DNA of 64,000 nt, from NCBI GenBank assembly GCA_037833965.1, contig AP031355.1, positions 1,761,501 through 1,825,500 of the forward strand. Direction: 5' to 3'. Below are positions 11,301-18,327 of this stretch, piece after piece. The position numbers were made by a program, and so were the translations under genes. Each line of letters starts with the position of its first letter. Within the stretch, counting starts at the first letter, position 1. The notes below the pieces were generated by a model that did not search any database, was not told the DNA's origin, and saw only the letters and a list, made by a program, of their open reading frames with translations. This stretch comes from Marchantia polymorpha subsp. ruderalis (taxonomy: Eukaryota; Streptophyta; Marchantiopsida; Marchantiales; Marchantiaceae).

Positions 11301-11516
11301 AAGGTAGCGAAGAAGCTCGAGGCCTTTCTGTCGAAGGCACAGGATACCATGTCCGCCCTCGAGGGGGAGGTGTCCGCGGCGTTGCAGCGGTTGGGACTGC
11401 GCAGTCGAGCGGAAGAGTGGCAGGGTAGAGAGTTAGTGCGCGGCAGTCGGCCGCGTAGGAGACGTAGTACAGGTTCCGCGGAGTGTAGTGTAGCGTGGTT
11501 CCGTGCAGGCGTGTAG
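8364..11516 (+). CDS. U3 ORF, 1,050-aa protein encoded inside the 5' LTR of A3
   Basis: Unrecognised protein. Residues about 1-310 form a conserved, Trp- and Arg-rich, probably helical region (GWNYIC near 123, HVDRWTVQDWAQALG near 148, then KNGYRTRDYKDRFRRT and WQVSFVE). A basic patch PRKRRWREES (about 335-345) could be a nuclear signal. About 370-730 is a disordered Pro/Ala/Ser region with repeated PVHR. An acidic stretch (about 730-755, ending EEEEEE) precedes a long coiled coil (about 810-960) and an Arg-rich tail. The start ATG has an A at -3 and its context is the same in other copies. No protease, polymerase, zinc knuckle, signal peptide or membrane span is visible. The gene fills U3 up to the promoter. 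The order of globular region, acidic segment and coiled coil could suit a structural (Gag-like), nucleic-acid-binding or regulatory protein; I cannot choose. Confidence 0.85.
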   Translation: MTFDRAAESVPFLNSRFQSLVRAARIHLLAADHSRRRHTGDFLLIEGEVSTRDLELRAIRVCRERKKRGQCGSRMSGRANPRNAMARPSRLRMVPLRLPQNGLRAFEERLIARKLDFLLWGWNYICANMVREWLEPQGPPSRGLRPHVDRWTVQDWAQALGRCAGMPGHLLFDSESIKVTKQEEAQFVELFKTGRSTKNGYRTRDYKDRFRRTLSAALMQLLQPHRACYITLWQVSFVECVIEGTPIHWASILHRVMRQHAFEEKGGTLNHLSPFLINFYRQRNCLTAAELEHFPPLSIDHPGKYVRENEVDTDAEESPTSTPSRRRDEGRHTPAARVPRKRRWREESEEEQHQELSAPIRPRPLCEPYSRPKQKARRLVLPADSADTATIATEIGSASPERREEARTTAGATGHAATSSGERPPTGQGPPELPRAMRIEVPFAHRRTSADGRASADRRTQVDVDLRLRVGRSSPPVHRRSPVHRSPVHRSPVHRTPPHVPPVHRQESPPFQRRKGKEPAEEPPTRHRPSGPDPPAHHAPQFAPSAPGPSSRGYTSRERAEAAPSAGSPPIDAPSAVGPIGRGTSGVRPPAMSPSAIDVRGATPAADKAPANAPAHGPGTAPTDRSREQQTEERSDCPRDDISMRDAHSNPAQPPSARSPSATDDGDRENAGGNQQVSDGDAARVHSPSALDILATSSEAAAVPSQAAHVEDVQPHSGQSPTHSMATEILHSDDDDGGSTEEMSGAEDTEEEEEEIVGAPAAALSEQVIPLLRYLDRKVDKYADPLQPGSYIELVRRRTRTKVHTSKLLARVDQELRDLKEKHECLWGQYKLNQKFYKHSEKMKDEKLGELTKEQVKVKEALDSEQAQNRILSEELVRQTRLLEQCQLARQADEELIRRLQSECGELRAQRAETESQLVTIEEDRRKEADRTKVETARRVAHCLKGYAHWEVKAQEKLTLREFELRAAGLLSGDSRSRRKVAKKLEAFLSKAQDTMSALEGEVSAALQRLGLRSRAEEWQGRELVRGSRPRRRRSTGSAECSVAWFRAGV
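9788..9879 (+). repeat. Palindrome array in U3 ORF, 5' LTR (5 units)
   Basis: Five copies of the palindrome GCCTGTGCACAGGC or close variants, several spaced 15 bp apart, translated as repeated PVHR. The 3' LTR has four copies, which accounts for the 15-bp length difference between the LTRs. The same palindrome also occurs in noncoding U3 (for example near 7716-7733). Confidence 0.9.
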
Positions 11517-11551
11517 CGTAGTGCAGTGCAGTGTTAGTTAGGATTTAGAGG

Positions 11552-11560
11552 TATAAAATA
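11552..11560 (+). promoter_or_regulatory. TATA box of the A3 5' LTR
   Basis: TATAAAATA, 36 bases after the stop of the U3 ORF, present at the same place in all family A LTRs that retain this part (TATAAAGTA in A2 and A9). Transcription would begin near 11580-11590. This makes everything upstream, including the ORF, U3, and leaves about 950 bases for R plus U5. Confidence 0.8.
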
Positions 11561-11563
11561 GTT

Positions 11564-11580
11564 CCAGGCGTTTTGCCTGG
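11564..11580 (+). promoter_or_regulatory. Conserved dyad at the LTR core promoter
   Basis: CCAGGC-GTTTT-GCCTGG, right after the TATA box. In A1, A2, A4, A5 and A9 the arms are CAAGGC and GCCTTG, so one base pair has changed on both sides and pairing is kept. It lies at or just before the expected transcript start. It could be a protein-binding dyad in DNA or a hairpin in RNA, since the 3' copy is transcribed as part of U3. Confidence 0.6.
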
Positions 11581-11931
11581 GGTTCTTTCCCAAACTCAGA
11601 AGTATAGATCAGGAACCCATTTCCTTTGCGTGTTTGTGTCCTTGAGTTCTGTCACCACGCAGGAGGAGTTACAACTTAGCGTTCCGCATTTTGTAGCTGA
11701 AGGCCTTCGGCCGAATGTTCAGAGCTAGTACCTTGGTTAGAGACTTGAGTAGTTCGGATCTGCACCTGCGGGTGACTGCCGATGCTCAGAGCCAGTGACT
11801 AGTTAGATACTTGAACAGTTTCGCCCCTACACCTTCGAGTGTTTCTTTCTGATTGTACTTCCTTGGGATTTTTCCCCTGAATGCCAAAGTGAAGTTTTGC
11901 TACTTCGTGTAAGCCTTGGTTGTAAATTCAG

Positions 11932-12022
11932 GTTACGCTGCAGCAGGTGCCTTGAGGGTAACCCCTGTAGTATTTCTGGGAATGACAAGTGCCTGAGAAT
12001 TCAAACTCTTCAATAGACTGTT
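11932..12022 (+). repeat. R/U5 direct repeat, copy 1 (5' LTR of A3)
   Basis: Starts GTTACGCTGCA and ends in a block containing AGAATTCAAACTCTTCAATAG. A diverged second copy is at 12334-12436. The pair is present in every family A LTR that retains R/U5, so the duplication predates the spread of the family here. Confidence 0.75.
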
Positions 12023-12309
12023 GTTGTGTTACTGGAATGTTTCACCGTGAGTCCTTCAGTGCGGACCTGTGTTCTCTGCGCGTTTTGTGAGTTGAGAGTG
12101 TTGTTCACCGCGTAGGAGTGACTTCGATCCGAAGTAGGCAGTCCAAACCGGGTTTCCTACACTAGCAGCAAGCTAGTGGAAGTGTTGTAAAAGCCGGAGT
12201 TGGAAGTCACTGCCCGCAGCTTTGCCGAGTGTGCTCGCGAGAGACTTTCCCCCTGAAATCTTGAAGTAGAGGTCCTAACGGATCTCTGGGTTGTGTTCTG
12301 TAGTTTTAG

Positions 12310-12335
12310 GTGTGTGTGTGTGTGTGTGTGTGTGT
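12310..12335 (+). repeat. (GT)n microsatellite in R/U5
   Basis: About 13 GT units directly before the second direct repeat. The same run, with different lengths, is in the other family A LTRs (near 6308, 23482, 27250, 35766, 50750 and 58392). Confidence 0.9.
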
Positions 12336-12436
12336 TACGCTGCACTGTGCGACCTCCGAGTGCGCTCCGAGTGGACACTTGCAGTATTTCTGGGAGTGAC
12401 AGTTGCCTGAGAATTCAAACTCCTCAATAGTCTGTT
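12334..12436 (+). repeat. R/U5 direct repeat, copy 2 (5' LTR of A3)
   Basis: Diverged second copy of 11932-12022, sharing GTTACGCTGCA at its start and the blocks AGTATTTCTGGGA and GAGAATTCAAACTCCTCAAT. Confidence 0.75.
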
Positions 12437-12533
12437 AAAACGTGACACTTTGTACCCTGTGTGTTCCTCTGTCCCTGTGGGTTCGACCTTTCTACCACTA
12501 TATTGCAGTTTTAGCCTTTAGTGGGTTATTACA

Positions 12534-12555
12534 TAAGAAGCCGACAACTTCTTTT
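12534..12555 (+). other. Spacer hairpin between LTR and primer site
   Basis: Twenty-two bases separate the LTR end from the primer-binding site. They contain AAGAAG (12535-12540) and its complement CTTCTT (12548-12553), a 6-bp stem with a 7-nt loop. The spacer is also present in A4 and A8. Folding would bring the primer site next to the LTR end. Confidence 0.6.
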
Positions 12556-12573
12556 TGGCGCCGCTGCCGGGGA
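12556..12573 (+). other. Primer-binding site, tRNA-Asp-like
   Basis: TGGCGCCGCTGCCGGGGA matches the complement of the 3' end of plant tRNA-Asp (which ends CCCCGGCAACGGCGCCA) with one difference. Athila-group elements are known to use this primer. The sites in A4 (27488-27505) and A8 (58634-58651) are the same or nearly so. Confidence 0.82.
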
Positions 12574-12608
12574 CAGTTGCGTCAACACCGGGGTTTTTAC
12601 GAGCAGTC

Positions 12609-12650
12609 ATGCTCGGTGAATGTCGACTGGGGCTGGCGGGAGCAACCTAA
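12609..12650 (+). CDS. Short upstream ORF overlapping the gag start
   Basis: Thirteen codons (MLGECRLGLAGAT) starting 11 bases before the gag ATG in another frame and ending inside gag. An ATG at the same place, with a reading frame of the same length, occurs in A4 (27541-27582) and A7 (52182-52223), although several internal codons differ. It is the first or one of the first ATGs after the primer site. A role in lowering or timing gag translation by leaky scanning or reinitiation is inference. Confidence 0.5.
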   Translation: MLGECRLGLAGAT

Positions 12651-15451
12651 GTGCTAGAGCTGTCCGCAAGTTCCGACGAGATTCAGAGAAGGCCGTGGAA
12701 GAGACACGGCGTCAAAACAAGAAAACACCAAAAAGAGTACCTAAGCCTAGTTCGGCCGACGCCCTTGGGGAACCTACCCCCGACGACTCGGAACCAAACT
12801 TGGTGCTTACAGTTCTACTAGATATTCCTTGCACGGACCCGCCTAGTGAAGGAGAACCGACCGCCCGAAGACCGTCGACAGACACACCGATGGCGGACGG
12901 ACAAGCCAATGTGCGGCTACCTCAGCCGATTACTAAACATTCCTACCCGAAGTACAAAGGGAGTGGGGATGACGACGATGCAGATTCATACATCAAGTTG
13001 TTCGAGTCGGTGTCTATTGCCAATCGCGAGATCGCAGACGACGACCGACTAAGGATCTTTCCAAGCCTTCTGCGGAAGAAAGCGAGGAGTTGGTATAATC
13101 ACGAGAGCATCGATCCGACTGGGTTGACAACATGGGCCCAGCTGAAGGAGAAGTTCCTGCGCCGTTTCCGCGAGCTCGGCTACGACAGCCGGGTTTTGAC
13201 AAAGTTACGTAATTTGCAGCGAGAGAAGAAGGAGAGTCTGCGTGACTACACTGAGAGATTTCTGGACCTTCTCGACAGAATACCGAAAACAGGACCAGGG
13301 TCCCCTTTCTCGGTACAACAAGCTGTGGATTGGTACGTGACCGGTTTAACTCGGGAGATGGAGACTTTTTGCCGACGCAGCAAGTGCGACACTATTGAGG
13401 ACGTGATTGCATCGGCAGAAGCCTTCGAAACTTCCACTCTCAACCGAAGAGGGAGAGAGAGACGGGAGTCGAAGGAACGAAAACCGAAGGGGGGGCGAAG
13501 ACGACGTAGAGGTACAACTCCGTCATCGGAGGAATCGTCTTCGGACGAGAACCGTTCTTCATCCGAAGAAGAGGAAACCTCATCGTCGGAGGAGGAGAAG
13601 AAGAGGAAGAAGCATGGGTCAGCGAAGAAAAAGGGCATCCGACGAGTGACTACGGACAGAGCGCCGGGAGATATAGCTTCGAAGATGGAGACCCTTGTGA
13701 AGGACTTCGCCGATCTCAAGGTTCAAGTGGTAGGCGGGCATGATCGCAGAAAATCACCCGGGAGAGTGCGAGCGAACTTATGGTGTACTACGTGCGGGGC
13801 GGTGGGACATGCAAACACCGAGTGCCTTACCACCCGGCCGTCATATCCAGTCAACGCAGTAGAGTGGGCGCAACCGTACTATGGAGAGCACCCTCAGTAC
13901 TATGGAGAGGCTAGCGAAGAGACAGCCTACGCCGTCCAGTCGGTTCCTACCCCTCCTGCAGTTTCAGCAATGCAAGTCCCACGATATATTCCGGTGGATC
14001 GGGCCACTACGGTACCTGTGAGGCGGAGAGCACCTCCAGGGACGTTTGACCCACCGCCACCGCGAGCTTGTTATAATTGCGGGGAAGTTGGGCACTTCTC
14101 ACCGCAGTGTCCCCATCCAAAAAGGCGAAACGATTATGCTCCGACATGTAGTAATTGCAAGAAGGTCGGGCACACTGCGCCAGAGTGTGATCAGCCACCG
14201 GTCCCTCGGCCAGTGGTACGATTTGTGAACACTCCTGCCAAGGAGGACGTGCAAGTTAACCAGGTCGAAGTAGGTTCAGACGGGGATGGCGAAGACGAAG
14301 AATGGCCGGCTGAAGAGGTTATGTGCGCACGGGTCGAAACTCGTAGCTCCAAGAAATCCAAGGAGCAAGAGCGTGACACTCGCAAGCACGAACGGAGAAC
14401 CGCCGACCGGACGGGAAAAGGAAAGGAGAAGACATCCAGCAAGTCCGACTCGCGACCTGCTCGGAAGACTTCGGCTACGCGGGAGGCACCAGCAGTGCGC
14501 CCCCAGACAGCAGTCGAGGACGAGCCAGTGCGCCTACTGAAACGTGACTATGCTCCGGATATCCGCAACGAGGTAGCCAACCTGTTGCAGGAAGCGATCC
14601 GCACGCAAAAGGACCCACCGCGGCCAGACTTGACATCCTCCCTTGGGGCGAAGTTGGCAGTCACCATGGAACCTCGCAGAGCGTCGCCGACCCCGGCGAC
14701 CCAACGCGCCCACTATGACTTGGTTGAAGATCTCGGGAGTCGAAAAGTGAACATCACGTTCAAGCAGCTCTTGGAGGACAATAAGACGTATCGGAGAATG
14801 TTGATGCTTTCGCTACGGCATCCGCGGAAGCCGCGCGCATCCACATCCTCTCAAGTATATCAAGTGGAGAGCGAAGACCAAGGGCCACCCGAGATCGATG
14901 TAGAGATCGCAGGGTGTTGTGTACGCAGAGTGCCAATCGACTCTGGATCAGGAGTCAACATAATGACGGAGGATACAGCGAGGGCCTTGGGGTACAGTCA
15001 ATACGAACCTTCGAAGCGTGTGTTGAGATTGGCGGATCAGACGCGGAGAATGCCTGCAGGTATGCTGCGCAATGTCAAGACAACCATCGGGGGTGCGGAC
15101 TTTCGGTTGACGTATATCATCCTTCAACCGATGATGAAGCAGGGCTATGACGTTCTGCTCGGGCGACCATGGCTATATGGTGCACAAGTCAGATGTGATT
15201 GGCGAAGACATCGCCTTAAGTTTCCTCACCCTTCGGAACCGACCAAAACCATTACGGTACCCTGGAATAGGGTCAGGCACGAAGGAGAGACCCCATCGAC
15301 AAGTGCAGGTTACACATCGGGCGAGGACAGTGAGTCGACCGCGCGATCGGATTCCAGTGGTACCGAATCCGATTACTTCGTGGGATTCGTTGCCTGCTGT
15401 TCGGTGGAAGAAGAAGAAGAGCCGGAAGCTATTCAGCCGGAAGACGAATAG
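12620..15451 (+). CDS. gag-pro: gag-protease of A3 (943 aa)
   Basis: Structural polyprotein plus aspartic protease. Residues about 95-270 hold the retrotransposon Gag region (YPKYKGSGDDDDADSYIKLF, later RSWYNHESID and LREYGYD-like blocks typical of Ty3/gypsy capsid). A Ser/Glu-rich and Lys-rich stretch follows (about 290-350). There are three CCHC zinc knuckles: CTTCGAVGHANTEC near 388, CYNCGEVGHFSPQC near 484 and CSNCKKVGHTAPEC near 510, expected to bind genomic RNA. The protease active site is DSGSGVNIM near 773, followed by VLLGRPWL. The chosen ATG lies 46 bases after the primer site and is conserved in A4 and A7. The frame ends with UAG in a read-through context and pol continues in the same register. 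The product should assemble cytoplasmic virus-like particles. Confidence 0.95.
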   Translation: MSTGAGGSNLSARAVRKFRRDSEKAVEETRRQNKKTPKRVPKPSSADALGEPTPDDSEPNLVLTVLLDIPCTDPPSEGEPTARRPSTDTPMADGQANVRLPQPITKHSYPKYKGSGDDDDADSYIKLFESVSIANREIADDDRLRIFPSLLRKKARSWYNHESIDPTGLTTWAQLKEKFLRRFRELGYDSRVLTKLRNLQREKKESLRDYTERFLDLLDRIPKTGPGSPFSVQQAVDWYVTGLTREMETFCRRSKCDTIEDVIASAEAFETSTLNRRGRERRESKERKPKGGRRRRRGTTPSSEESSSDENRSSSEEEETSSSEEEKKRKKHGSAKKKGIRRVTTDRAPGDIASKMETLVKDFADLKVQVVGGHDRRKSPGRVRANLWCTTCGAVGHANTECLTTRPSYPVNAVEWAQPYYGEHPQYYGEASEETAYAVQSVPTPPAVSAMQVPRYIPVDRATTVPVRRRAPPGTFDPPPPRACYNCGEVGHFSPQCPHPKRRNDYAPTCSNCKKVGHTAPECDQPPVPRPVVRFVNTPAKEDVQVNQVEVGSDGDGEDEEWPAEEVMCARVETRSSKKSKEQERDTRKHERRTADRTGKGKEKTSSKSDSRPARKTSATREAPAVRPQTAVEDEPVRLLKRDYAPDIRNEVANLLQEAIRTQKDPPRPDLTSSLGAKLAVTMEPRRASPTPATQRAHYDLVEDLGSRKVNITFKQLLEDNKTYRRMLMLSLRHPRKPRASTSSQVYQVESEDQGPPEIDVEIAGCCVRRVPIDSGSGVNIMTEDTARALGYSQYEPSKRVLRLADQTRRMPAGMLRNVKTTIGGADFRLTYIILQPMMKQGYDVLLGRPWLYGAQVRCDWRRHRLKFPHPSEPTKTITVPWNRVRHEGETPSTSAGYTSGEDSESTARSDSSGTESDYFVGFVACCSVEEEEEPEAIQPEDE

Positions 15452-15457
15452 CAATTA
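15449..15457 (+). promoter_or_regulatory. Candidate stop-codon read-through signal between gag-pro and pol
   Basis: The gag-pro terminator and next two codons read TAG CAA TTA, exactly the tobacco mosaic virus replicase read-through context (consensus UAG CAR YYA). Pol follows in the same frame without a good start codon close by. The same nine bases occur in the older copy A4 (30368-30376). Murine leukaemia-type retroviruses also express pol by UAG read-through, though with a different signal. Use by this element is inferred. Confidence 0.75.
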
Positions 15458-18292
15458 ACTGTGGGACTGGGAAGGAGTGAGACGAGTCACACCGAGGGCA
15501 TTGTCGACCCTAGTGACTGTCGCGAAGTACAACTCAGTCCCGGCAAGTGCTTGAAGGTATCAAGCGCAGTGAGAGGAGACGAGCTAAGGAAAGTACAGGC
15601 ATTCCTTAGCCATTATGTCGACGTCTTCGCCTGGAAGATCGAAGACATGAAGGGGATACCTGCACGGTATGGGGAACACCGTATCGATTTACTGGACGAC
15701 TCGGTACCCATACGACAGCGCCAGTATCGCCTCAACCCAAAGTACTCCTTGCTAGTGAAAGAGGAGATAGATAAGTACTTGAGCGCTGGTATTATTTACC
15801 CGGTGCTCAGCAGTGAGTGGGTGTCGCCGATTGTTATCGTACCCAAGAAGTTGACGGGTAAGATACGAGTGTGTCAGGATTTCCGGAAGTTGAATGCAGC
15901 AACACGCAAGGATCATCACCCGTTACCATTCACGGATGCCATTCTAGACCATGTCGCAGGACATGAATGTTATAGCTTCCTGGATGGGTTCTCAGGTTAC
16001 AATCAGGTGTCTATCCGTGAACAGGACAAGGATAAAACTACGTTCACAACCGACTGGGGAACTTACGCATACCACAAGATGCCCTTCGGTCTGTGCAACG
16101 CGCCTGCCACCTTTCAACGGATGATGACCAATATCTTTCAGGAACAACTGAGGAAGTTCCTGGAAATATTCATAGATGACTTCTGTGTCTTTGGGAAGCG
16201 GTCTGAACACCTAAGTCACTTGAAGCAGACCTTCGATAAATGCAGGGAGAGCAGTTTATCACTGCATCCCGAGAAGTGCTTTTTCTTTATGACTAGTGGG
16301 ATCTTGTTGGGTCATCGAGTCTCGGCAGACGGCATTGCGGTGGACGTCGAGAAGGTCAAGGTTATACTCGAGCTTGAGCCACCCACGAATCTAAGGGAGC
16401 TGCGAGCATTCCTGGGTCATGTGGGCTATTACCGAAGATTCATACACATGTATGCAATACTAGCGGCGGACCTGACCAAGTTGTTGAAGAAGGACGAGCC
16501 TTATGCTTGGGGTGCGAACCAGCAGACAGCATTTGAAGCTCTGAAAGCAAAACTCACGACTGCTCCCGTACTAAGGAGTCCAGACTGGAATCGACCATTC
16601 CATGTTTACGTTGACACATCGGCATTCGCCATCGGTGTAGTACTGAGTCAAAAGGATAACAACAAAAAGGACTACCCGATCTACTTCGCGAGCCGACAGC
16701 TGTCTCTAGCAGAGCGGAAGTACACCACGACGGAGAGAGAAGCGTTGGGGATGGTGTACTCCTGTAAAAAGTTCCGTCACTACCTAATCTGCTACGAGTT
16801 TGTGTTCCATGTGGACCACTACGCATTGCAACACCTAGTCAAGAAAGCCGACCTATCCGGTCGAATCGCCAGGTGGGTGTTGTTACTACAAGAGTTCACC
16901 TACACAGTCCAGACCAGGAAAGGGGTGCACCACGAAAATGCGGATTACTTGTCCCGACTATGGACCCAGCCGACGGAGGAGGAATTGGTGGACGATTTTC
17001 CAGATGAAGAGTTATTTCAGTTGTCTGCAGGACATGAGTCCCGCTATGCCGACCTGTATCGATATCTGCTAACCCTCCAGTGCCCCGAGGGCATGGATTT
17101 GGAACAGCGAACTGTCTTTATTCATAAGGCAGGCCCATATCAACTCCAGCAGGGGGTTTTGTTCAAGAAGATGGCGGATGAGCGATTATGCAGATGCCTG
17201 GAGGAATCAGAAGTACCAAGAATAGTGAGTGCGATGCACACAGAGGAGGCGGGTGGACACTATGCCACCAGGAACACGGTCACAAAGATCCTAAACGCGG
17301 GATATTGGTGGCCGACCATGTTTAAGGATGTTCTCGATTACATCCGCAAGTGCGATAGTTGCCAGAGGACGGGGAGACCGACGCCTACAACACGCTGGCC
17401 CCTGACTCCCATCATGCCTCTAGCACCTTTCGAAAAGTGGGGTATTGACTTTGTAGGGCCGATACAACCAGTGACTAGAAGTACACGAAGGCGCTACATT
17501 CTGGTAGCAACGGACTACGCCACCAAAATGGTAGAGGCCAGAGCCACCAGAAAGGATGATGCTGCCACAGTGGCAGCATTCTTGTTTGAGTCAATCATCA
17601 CACGCTATGGATGTCCCTTAGAGCTAGTCAGCGACCGGGGCACGCATTTTCTGAATCAGATCATCGAAGACCTGACACGGTATTTCCACATCAAGCACCG
17701 GAAAACTACTCCATACAATCCCAAGGCAAATGGACTGACGGAGAAGTCCAATGGTCTGCTGTGTAAAATACTACTCAAGGTCACGGTGAATCACGCTCAC
17801 GACTGGGATACGAAGCTAGCGGCCGCTCTATGGGCGTACCGCACAGCTGAGAAGATCACGACCAAACAGACACCATACTTTCTGGTGTATGGGCAACACC
17901 CGATCCTCCCAATCGAATTTGAAGTACCCACCCATCGAACGATGGATTTGCAGAGGATGGGCGCAGAGGAGAGTCAGCTCTACAGGTTACAGGAGGTCAT
18001 GCTGCTGGATGAGAGGAGACGAGACGCCGAAGATCGCACCAGGAAAATCCAGCTCCGCCGAAAGGAGAGATACGATAAAAAGATCAAACCGGTACTCCTG
18101 CAGGCGGGTGATTTGGCATTGCTCTACGACAGCAGGCATGCCAGATTCCCAGGCAAACTGCACCTAAGGTGGATGGGACCTTACAGGGTTGTCGAAGTCT
18201 TCCCGAATGGATCCATCCAACTTGCGGACCTGGCCGGCGATTTGTTAGGCACCCGAGTCAACGGGTGGCGGTTGAAGAAATACCACATGTGA
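15452..18292 (+). CDS. pol: pol of A3: reverse transcriptase, RNase H, integrase
   Basis: Enzymes for copying the RNA genome to DNA and inserting it. Approximate residues are counted from 15461. Reverse transcriptase 70-260: FLDGFSGYNQ near 171, catalytic FIDDF near 237. RNase H 375-500: VYVDTSAF, TEREALG, HVDHYALQ and HENADYLSRL carry the D, E, D and D residues. Integrase: zinc-binding H and C residues (HTEEAGGHYA near 592, CDSCQR near 630), core D in WGIDFVG, D in VSDRGTHF and E in ANGLTEKSN, then a GPY-type C-terminal module (WMGPYRVVEVFPNGS near 905). No chromodomain and no second RNase H are visible. It is probably made as a read-through extension of gag-pro, in register with it. Pol ends 37 bases before the 3' LTR, so there is no room for an envelope gene between them. 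Confidence 0.95.
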   Translation, partial: QLTVGLGRSETSHTEGIVDPSDCREVQLSPGKCLKVSSAVRGDELRKVQAFLSHYVDVFAWKIEDMKGIPARYGEHRIDLLDDSVPIRQRQYRLNPKYSLLVKEEIDKYLSAGIIYPVLSSEWVSPIVIVPKKLTGKIRVCQDFRKLNAATRKDHHPLPFTDAILDHVAGHECYSFLDGFSGYNQVSIREQDKDKTTFTTDWGTYAYHKMPFGLCNAPATFQRMMTNIFQEQLRKFLEIFIDDFCVFGKRSEHLSHLKQTFDKCRESSLSLHPEKCFFFMTSGILLGHRVSADGIAVDVEKVKVILELEPPTNLRELRAFLGHVGYYRRFIHMYAILAADLTKLLKKDEPYAWGANQQTAFEALKAKLTTAPVLRSPDWNRPFHVYVDTSAFAIGVVLSQKDNNKKDYPIYFASRQLSLAERKYTTTEREALGMVYSCKKFRHYLICYEFVFHVDHYALQHLVKKADLSGRIARWVLLLQEFTYTVQTRKGVHHENADYLSRLWTQPTEEELVDDFPDEELFQLSAGHESRYADLYRYLLTLQCPEGMDLEQRTVFIHKAGPYQLQQGVLFKKMADERLCRCLEESEVPRIVSAMHTEEAGGHYATRNTVTKILNAGYWWPTMFKDVLDYIRKCDSCQRTGRPTPTTRWPLTPIMPLAPFEKWGIDFVGPIQPVTRSTRRRYILVATDYATKMVEARATRKDDAATVAAFLFESIITRYGCPLELVSDRGTHFLNQIIEDLTRYFHIKHRKTTPYNPKANGLTEKSNGLLCKILLKVTVNHAHDWDTKLAAALWAYRTAEKITTKQTPYFLVYGQHPILPIEFEVPTHRTMDLQRMGAEESQLYRLQEVMLLDERRRDAEDRTRKIQLRRKERYDKKIKPVLLQAGDLALLYDSRHARFPGKLHLRWMGPYRVVEVFPNGSIQLADLAGDLLGTRVNGWRLKKYHM

Positions 18293-18316
18293 GTGTTCGC
18301 GTGGGCGCTCACAATT

Positions 18317-18327
18317 GAGGAGGGGGG
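18317..18327 (+). other. Polypurine tract of A3
   Basis: GAGGAGGGGGG, followed by CA and then the 3' LTR start TGTGG. This is the expected plus-strand primer. Its position upstream of the U3 ORF means the ORF is duplicated into both LTRs at each replication cycle. A4 has GAGGAGGGGAG at 33228-33238. Confidence 0.85.

Larger units (their letters stand above)
7143..12533 (+). repeat. A3: 5' LTR (5,391 bp)
   Basis: Begins TGTGGTACCCC and ends GGGTTATTACA. Layout: about 1.2 kb of GC-rich noncoding U3 full of short palindromes; the U3 ORF (8364-11516); a TATA box 36 bases after its stop; then about 970 bases of R/U5 holding two diverged direct repeats and a (TG)n run. Ends are fixed by the target duplication and by comparison with the 3' LTR. 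Such a long LTR is rare, and most of it is coding. Confidence 0.95.

Noticed and set aside
12157-12378. Minus-strand frame with a (Thr-His)n run
   Set aside because: It is the translated GT microsatellite in R/U5, not a gene.
12534-12555. LTR end placed after the spacer, directly at the primer site
   Set aside because: The 3' LTR of A3 and both solo LTRs end at TTATTACA followed by their target duplications, so the spacer is not part of the LTR.
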